The notes below the pieces were generated by a model. The model worked only from the letters and a program-made list of their open reading frames with translations, was not told where the DNA came from and made no database searches. Source: GWC2-45-19 sp964358085 (GTDB lineage Bacteria; Patescibacteriota; Microgenomatia; CAZETR01; Amesbacteraceae). From it: a stretch of 15,520 bases of DNA. The stretch's first letter is position 1; every line of letters starts with the position of its first letter. A program made the translations under genes and the position numbers. Below are positions 11,899 to 15,520 of the stretch, piece after piece. Where the stretch lies: assembly GCA_964358085.1 (NCBI GenBank), contig CAYHNU010000013.1:1-15520 (forward strand), written 5' to 3'.

Positions 11899-14019
11899 AT
11901 GCCCAGAACACGCGCTTTCTTTGGCCGCAAGACTTCATTCAAAGTCAAGCTAAAAAAGTCTGTCATTTATTCCATTACCGCCATCCTTTTGTTTGCCATT
12001 GCTGGTCTCATCTGGCTGTCTTTCACCAAACAGGGCCCTCTCCTCACTACTCTCTACTCACTACTCACAACCCAATTCGGTATCCTCACCACTTTCTTTT
12101 TACCCTTCCCTTTTATCGTCGGCGGCCTGATGCTGACAAAAATTAGATCTTCCCTGGCCGAACCCCATGTTTTTATCGGCAGCTTTGTAGTTTTGGCTGC
12201 CCTGGCCGGATTATCTCGCGGAGGTCAATTAGGCAGTCAGCTTTGGCAGGGGAGCAGCGCCTTTTTATCTCCCATCGGGGCAGGTCTGTTTTTAATAGCC
12301 GGTCTGTCCATCGGCGTTATCATCATGCTCAACATTCCTTTCGAGGATGCCCTAGCCTTTTTTGTTAAAACTTTTTCCAAAATAAAAACAATCTTTTCCA
12401 AGTTCAGAAAAATTTCGGAAGGTCCTACTCAAAGAGTCATCAAATTTTCCGGCATGGCTTCCTCCCCACCCCCTCCCCAACAGAAGCTTCCTCTTCCCTC
12501 CTCTCCAACCTCCGTCTCGGGTTTCCGTCCTTCTCTGCCACCTTCCGCTTCTGACTCTCCCTGGCATTTTCCCCCCATGTCCCTTCTGTCTGAAAATATT
12601 TCCGGCAAAGCCGACCGGGGAGATACCAAAACCAACGCCGATACCATAGAGAAGACCCTGGATGCATTCGGTATTACTGCCAAAGTCTCCGAGATTAATT
12701 ATGGTCCGGCCGTCACCCAGTACGCCCTGGAAGTCGCCATTGGCACCAAACTTTCTAAAATTTCTGCTCTGTCTAACGATTTGGCCTTGGCTCTGGCCGC
12801 TCCCACCGGCCAAATCCGTATCGAAGCTCCCATCCCCGGCCGCTCCCTTGTGGGCATAGAGCTTCCCAACCGCTCTCCTGAATTTGTGTCTTTGCGAAAA
12901 ATGCTAGAGTCGGATCCCATGAAACATCACAAAAGTAAACTGGCGGTGGCTCTGGGGCTGGACGTCTCCGGCAACCCCATCGTGGCTGATATATCCAAAA
13001 TGCCTCACGTTCTCATTGCCGGCGCCACTGGCTCGGGTAAATCGGTGTGCATCAACGCTTTTATTGGCTCTCTGCTTTTCCGGACCTCTCCCAGTGAAGT
13101 CAATCTGATCATGGTTGACCCCAAACGCGTAGAACTGACTAATTATAACGGCATTCCCCACCTGCTCTCTCCGGTTATCGTCGAACCGGCCAAAGTTCTT
13201 TCGGCCCTCAAATGGTCCACCGCCGAAATGGACCGCCGCTACAAACTTTTTGCTGAAGTCGGCGCCAGAAACATCGACGCCTACAACGAGCTATCCGGTT
13301 TCCAGGCTTTGCCTTACATTATCATTATTATCGACGAACTGGCGGACATCATGCTCTATGCCCAGGTGGAAGTAGAGGACGCTATTACTCGCATTGCCCA
13401 AATGGCCCGGGCCACCGGCATCCACTTAGTTCTTGCCACCCAGCGCCCGTCGGTGGACATTATTACTGGCCTCATCAAAGCCAACATTCCCACCCGTATT
13501 GCCTTTGCCGTTTCCTCCATGATTGATTCCAAAGTCATCATCGATCAGCCTGGGGCCGAAAAACTTCTGGGACGCGGAGACATGCTCTACATTCCCCCGG
13601 ATCAGGCCAAGCCCACCCGTATTCAGGGTGCCTTTGTTTCCGATCGGGAAATACACCAGCTCATTGAGTTTTTGAAAAAGCAGGGAGTAGCCCCTCATTA
13701 CACCGAAGAGGTAACCACCATGCCGGTGGGTTCAAAGGGCCGCGGCGGAAGTAGCTTCATCTCTCCCAACGGCGAGGACCGGGATCAATTGTTTGAAGAT
13801 GCCGTCCGCCTGATTCTTTCGGCCAACAACGCCTCCGCTTCGTTTTTACAACGCAAATTGAGTATCGGTTACGCCCGAGCAGCCAGGATTTTGGACGAGC
13901 TCCAGCAGGCTGGTATCATCGGCCAGGCAGACGGGGCCAAACCCCGGGAAATTCTTATTAAAAGCCTGGATCAATTAGGAAATGAAAACAGTCGGCCAAA
14001 TTATCCAGAGCGCCCGTAA
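11899..14019 (+). CDS. ftsK: DNA translocase FtsK/SpoIIIE
   Basis: FtsK anchors at the division septum and pumps chromosomal DNA so that chromosomes separate before closure. From ATG 11899 the protein has 706 aa. A basic N-terminus is followed by about four membrane segments (near residues 22-42, 62-80, 90-107 and 122-146) and a short Pro/Ser-rich linker (about 188-228). Next comes the alpha domain (FGITAKVSEINYGPAVTQYALEV). The RecA-like beta domain has Walker A GATGSGKS (375-382) and Walker B IIIIDELAD (475-483). The C-terminal winged-helix gamma domain (about 629-697) is present, so sequence-directed translocation is likely. The linker is far shorter than in E. coli. A heptamer array (12044-12071) encodes the periplasmic loop between TM1 and TM2. 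Its 3' end overlaps the next gene by 38 nt. TTG 11881 is an alternative start. Confidence 0.95.
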   Translation: MPRTRAFFGRKTSFKVKLKKSVIYSITAILLFAIAGLIWLSFTKQGPLLTTLYSLLTTQFGILTTFFLPFPFIVGGLMLTKIRSSLAEPHVFIGSFVVLAALAGLSRGGQLGSQLWQGSSAFLSPIGAGLFLIAGLSIGVIIMLNIPFEDALAFFVKTFSKIKTIFSKFRKISEGPTQRVIKFSGMASSPPPPQQKLPLPSSPTSVSGFRPSLPPSASDSPWHFPPMSLLSENISGKADRGDTKTNADTIEKTLDAFGITAKVSEINYGPAVTQYALEVAIGTKLSKISALSNDLALALAAPTGQIRIEAPIPGRSLVGIELPNRSPEFVSLRKMLESDPMKHHKSKLAVALGLDVSGNPIVADISKMPHVLIAGATGSGKSVCINAFIGSLLFRTSPSEVNLIMVDPKRVELTNYNGIPHLLSPVIVEPAKVLSALKWSTAEMDRRYKLFAEVGARNIDAYNELSGFQALPYIIIIIDELADIMLYAQVEVEDAITRIAQMARATGIHLVLATQRPSVDIITGLIKANIPTRIAFAVSSMIDSKVIIDQPGAEKLLGRGDMLYIPPDQAKPTRIQGAFVSDREIHQLIEFLKKQGVAPHYTEEVTTMPVGSKGRGGSSFISPNGEDRDQLFEDAVRLILSANNASASFLQRKLSIGYARAARILDELQQAGIIGQADGAKPREILIKSLDQLGNENSRPNYPERP
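12044..12071 (+). repeat. Heptamer micro-array inside ftsK
   Basis: Four tandem 7-mers, 28 bp: TCACTAC twice, TCTCTAC and TCACAAC. They are translated as LLTTLYS then LLTTQ, a 7-residue period in the loop between the first two membrane segments. Confidence 0.8.
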
Positions 14020-14614
14020 CGCCCAGAAACTCGACCTCAAGGACGTTTCCCGTATCACTCGCATCCGGACCCGCTTTCTGGAGGCCGTCGAAGCCGATGA
14101 TTATAGCCAGTTGCCGTCTGGGGCCGTGGCCCGTGGTTTTATCAGAAACTACAGCGAATTTTTAGGTCTAAATCCTCTGGTCACACTGGCCACTTTTCGT
14201 CGGGATTTTGTAGAAAATGAAGCTGGCCAAATAGTCCCCCGGGGCATGGTCAAGCCGGTTAGCGAAGTCAGCTTTTGGACTCCCCGCACTACCATAATTG
14301 CCGCTATCGCCCTCATTTTTACTCTCTTTGGGGTATATCTAATTTCTCAATTTCGGGTCCTCACCGGTCCGCCTCCTCTGCGCTTGATTGCCCCTATCGA
14401 AAACCTTGAAACCACCGAAGCCACAGTCGAAGTCGTGGGTATCACCAGCCCGGAAGCCACTATTTCAATTAACGGTGACCTAGTAGCTCTGGAAAAAGGC
14501 GGCCGCTTTTTTCTCCGCTTGCCTTTAATCGCCGGAGACAATATTATTTCTGTAATTGCCACCTCCAAGTCGGGTAAAACGGCAAGTCAAATCCGCACTA
14601 TAATTAAAAAATGA
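13982..14614 (+). CDS. RodZ-like membrane protein (HTH_25 + TM + Ig-like domain)
   Basis: The 210-aa protein begins with a helix-turn-helix of the RodZ type (VGQIIQSARNAQKLDLKDVSRITRIRTRFLEAVEADDYSQLPSGAVARGFIRNYSEFLGL, about residues 4-63). The YxxLPxxxxxRGFIRxYxxxLGL ending is typical. One transmembrane helix follows (about 103-123), then an external beta-rich domain (about 132-208) with repeated VxGxxxPxxxxxINGxxxxL and NxIxVxAxxxxGKT patterns, like the Ig/glucodextranase-B-type fold. In rod-shaped bacteria RodZ links MreB to wall synthesis; no mreB lies in this window, so a cell-shape or division role is inferred from the ftsK context. The start overlaps the ftsK end by 38 nt. It joins the next gene through an ATGA overlap. 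Confidence 0.8.
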   Translation: MKTVGQIIQSARNAQKLDLKDVSRITRIRTRFLEAVEADDYSQLPSGAVARGFIRNYSEFLGLNPLVTLATFRRDFVENEAGQIVPRGMVKPVSEVSFWTPRTTIIAAIALIFTLFGVYLISQFRVLTGPPPLRLIAPIENLETTEATVEVVGITSPEATISINGDLVALEKGGRFFLRLPLIAGDNIISVIATSKSGKTASQIRTIIKK

Positions 14615-14814
14615 CCAATCTCGCTCAATTCTTACTCGTCGTTGTCATTGTCACCTTGACCATTCTTCTGGTCTTCGTGGCTATTGAAACCGTCCTTCTT
14701 CTGCGCGACATCCGCACCGCGGTCAAACAATTCAAAGGCAAATCTCCCAAAGAACTCTCCACCCATCTCCGCCACTTCTTCCACCGTGGTGGTACGCCTC
14801 TCAAACCGTCTTGA
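14611..14814 (+). CDS. Small single-span membrane protein, unknown function
   Basis: A 67-aa protein with one strong transmembrane helix near the N-terminus (about residues 5-32, LAQFLLVVVIVTLTILLVFVAIETVLLL). A short amphipathic or basic cytoplasmic tail follows (RDIRTAVKQFKGKSPKELSTHLRHFFHRGG). I do not recognise a named family. Its ATG overlaps the stop of the RodZ-like gene (ATGA), so it is probably co-translated and may work with FtsK or the RodZ-like protein at the membrane. Its TGA stop lies within the -35 box of the next operon. The real-gene call rests on this tight coupling and the clear membrane segment. Confidence 0.65.
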   Translation: MTNLAQFLLVVVIVTLTILLVFVAIETVLLLRDIRTAVKQFKGKSPKELSTHLRHFFHRGGTPLKPS

Positions 14815-14839
14815 CAAACACCATTTTATGTACTAACAT
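14811..14839 (+). promoter_or_regulatory. Promoter of the second toxin-antitoxin operon
   Basis: TTGACA (14811-14816), a 17-nt spacer and TAACAT (14834-14839). Transcription should start near 14846-14850, at or next to the ATG (14850), so the mRNA is probably leaderless. The -35 box contains the stop codon of the preceding gene. Confidence 0.65.
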
Positions 14840-14849
14840 TGTTAGTACA
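14829..14849. promoter_or_regulatory. Operator palindrome of the AbrB-type antitoxin
   Basis: Perfect 9-bp arms TGTACTAAC (14829-14837) and GTTAGTACA (14841-14849) with a 3-nt centre. The palindrome covers the -10 box and the predicted start of transcription and ends one base before the ATG. This is the layout expected for autorepression by a dimeric antitoxin or by the toxin-antitoxin complex. Confidence 0.75.
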
Positions 14850-15095
14850 ATGCAACTCCAAACAATATTCCAAGCTGGCAATAGCGATGTTGTGGCTCTT
14901 CCGAGGGAATTAGGCTTCAAAAAAGGAGACAAAGTTATTTTGGAAAAGGTTTCTGATAATGAGAACCTTGTTACTATCAAAAAAGTGTCCGCCAAAAAAA
15001 CAAAAAATTCAACCTCCGATGTGGAATTTAAAAAGTGGTTAGATAACGTATTGGTTGAAGATGCCGAAATCCTTGACGAATTGGCAAACCGTTAG
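14850..15095 (+). CDS. AbrB/MazE-fold antitoxin
   Basis: An 81-aa protein from ATG 14850. Residues 1-45 (TIFQAGNSDVVALPRELGFKKGDKVILEKV) form the swapped-hairpin AbrB/SpoVT DNA-binding domain, with the standard GNSxxVxLPxxLGxxxGDxVxLE pattern. The Lys-rich linker and helical tail (about 50-81, DVEFKKWLDNVLVEDAEILDELANR) would neutralise the toxin. The start is chosen because a promoter and a perfect operator end directly before it; an upstream TTG frame (14811) would run through that promoter. It overlaps the Doc toxin start by about 35 nt. AbrB-fold partners of Doc occur in place of the Phd antitoxin of phage P1. It is expected to repress its own operon. Confidence 0.88.
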   Translation: MQLQTIFQAGNSDVVALPRELGFKKGDKVILEKVSDNENLVTIKKVSAKKTKNSTSDVEFKKWLDNVLVEDAEILDELANR

Positions 15096-15465
15096 CATTG
15101 ACCAAGTTTACGAAATACACAAAAGTATTGTAAAAAGAGCCGGTACCGTAGCCTCCGTACGCGATTTCGCCTTGCTTCATTCGGCAGTAGAGCGGCCCAA
15201 AGCCACCTACATGGGCCGGGATTTATATCCGACAGTTTTTCTTAAAGCGGCCGCCTTGCTCCAGTCTTTGTGCCTTAACCATCCGTTTACGGATGTAAAC
15301 AAAAGAACGGCCTGGATTACCACTAAACGATTTTTGAAAGTTAACAATTATCTCCTATTGGCGAATCGCACGCAAGCCGCCGATTTTATGGTTTACGTTG
15401 ACAATTCCAAACCTGAACTAAAAGAAATCTCCTCCTGGCTCAAATCCCATTCCCATTTTTTATAA
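15061..15465 (+). CDS. doc: Doc/Fic-family toxin
   Basis: Doc toxins are Fic-fold enzymes that phosphorylate and inactivate EF-Tu, halting translation. From ATG 15061 the protein has 134 aa. The N-terminal VYEIHKSIVKRAG, then VRDFALLHSAVERPKATYMGRDLYPTVFLKAAALLQSLCLNHPF, matches the Doc family closely. The catalytic loop HPFTDVNKRTAW carries the Doc-type HxFxDxNKR (as in the phage P1 HIFNDANKRTA), with Lys where AMPylating Fic enzymes have Gly. Catalytic His, Asp, Asn, Lys and Arg are all present, so the toxin looks active. A Val replaces the Gly or Ala between Asp and Asn. The start inside the antitoxin gene implies coupled translation; TTG 15055 is an alternative start. Confidence 0.9.
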   Translation: MPKSLTNWQTVSIDQVYEIHKSIVKRAGTVASVRDFALLHSAVERPKATYMGRDLYPTVFLKAAALLQSLCLNHPFTDVNKRTAWITTKRFLKVNNYLLLANRTQAADFMVYVDNSKPELKEISSWLKSHSHFL

Positions 15466-15520
15466 TTTCTGATTTGGCGGACACATATCGGATGTTTCGG
15501 CAATCATACATCGGGGTGTA
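15460..15520 (-). CDS. Possible C-terminal end of a convergent gene (doubtful)
   Basis: A minus-strand frame is open from the window edge to a TAA at 15462-15460, giving 19 residues that end SDMCPPNQKL. It would overlap the doc stop by 6 nt. It is far too short to identify and could be chance. The stretch also holds a small inverted repeat (GATGT and ACATC, 13-nt loop), so it could be part of a mobile or repeat element instead. Confidence 0.15.
   Translation of the reverse strand, partial: TPRCMIAETSDMCPPNQKL

Noticed and set aside
1550..12071. The heptamer arrays as a CRISPR array.
   Set aside because: Units are 7 nt without spacers, and no repeat-spacer alternation of 25-40 nt or cas gene is present.
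12461..12530. The pyrimidine-rich stretch in ftsK as another repeat element.
   Set aside because: It has no clear unit or palindrome; Pro/Ser codons of a flexible FtsK linker explain it well enough.
12352..12813. Overlapping minus-strand frames opposite the FtsK linker.
   Set aside because: They are Gly/Arg-rich because the plus strand is C-rich there, and they do not resemble any protein family.
14811..14849. A TTG-initiated N-terminal extension of the AbrB antitoxin.
   Set aside because: The region is fully occupied by a -35/-10 promoter and a perfect operator palindrome ending at ATG 14850, and the AbrB domain begins right after that ATG.

Overview
The window looks like a piece of a Candidate Phyla Radiation (Patescibacteria) chromosome, most likely a Microgenomates-type lineage. 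This is inferred from gene content and style. Core proteins are pared down: IF2 starts directly at its G domain, a DHH phosphoesterase has lost its catalytic residues, and the UDG has lost its Fe-S cysteines. Genes are packed with 1-4 nt overlaps and almost no Shine-Dalgarno sequences, and short palindromes and 7-nt micro-arrays are scattered through genes and gaps. TGA is used as a stop, so the code appears to be standard. No taxonomic search was possible.

Layout. 1-129 is the 3' end of dnaJ, facing an unrecognised 106-aa gene on the minus strand. 543-3755 is a transcription/translation block: nusA, a minimal infB and a degenerate DHH (NrnA-like) gene, with no rbfA between the last two. 3760-6321 is rpsO-pnp behind an extended -10 promoter and a foldable leader. 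6367-14814 is a long, tightly overlapping run: Phd/YefM antitoxin, RelE-type toxin, a Lon AAA+ module without protease domain, peptide deformylase, a VTT/DedA-like membrane protein, an HD-domain protein, family-4-like UDG, RNase J-like protein, FtsK, a RodZ-like membrane HTH protein and a small membrane protein. 14811-15465 is a second toxin-antitoxin pair: an AbrB/MazE-fold antitoxin with a perfect operator palindrome, and a Doc/Fic toxin.

How it fits together. The first half is RNA and protein synthesis and turnover (NusA, IF2, S15, PNPase, later RNase J). The second half joins protein quality control (Lon-like ATPase, deformylase), DNA repair (UDG with a clamp-type C-terminal peptide) and division or chromosome segregation (FtsK, RodZ-like). 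Two toxin-antitoxin modules bracket this part. The first appears co-transcribed with the protease-less Lon and deformylase through 1-8 nt overlaps. This is the most suggestive candidate for an undescribed functional unit here.

Two sequence-level patterns are not explained by genes. (1) Three different palindromic elements sit in frame inside the conserved genes dnaJ, infB and pnp, recalling Rickettsia palindromic elements. (2) At least six micro-arrays have a 7-nt period, most spanning 28 bp (four heptamers) and each with its own heptamer sequence. They sit just before start codons or inside reading frames, where they create 7-residue peptide repeats. Several promoters place the -10 box only 6-10 nt before the start codon, which suggests leaderless or nearly leaderless mRNAs.
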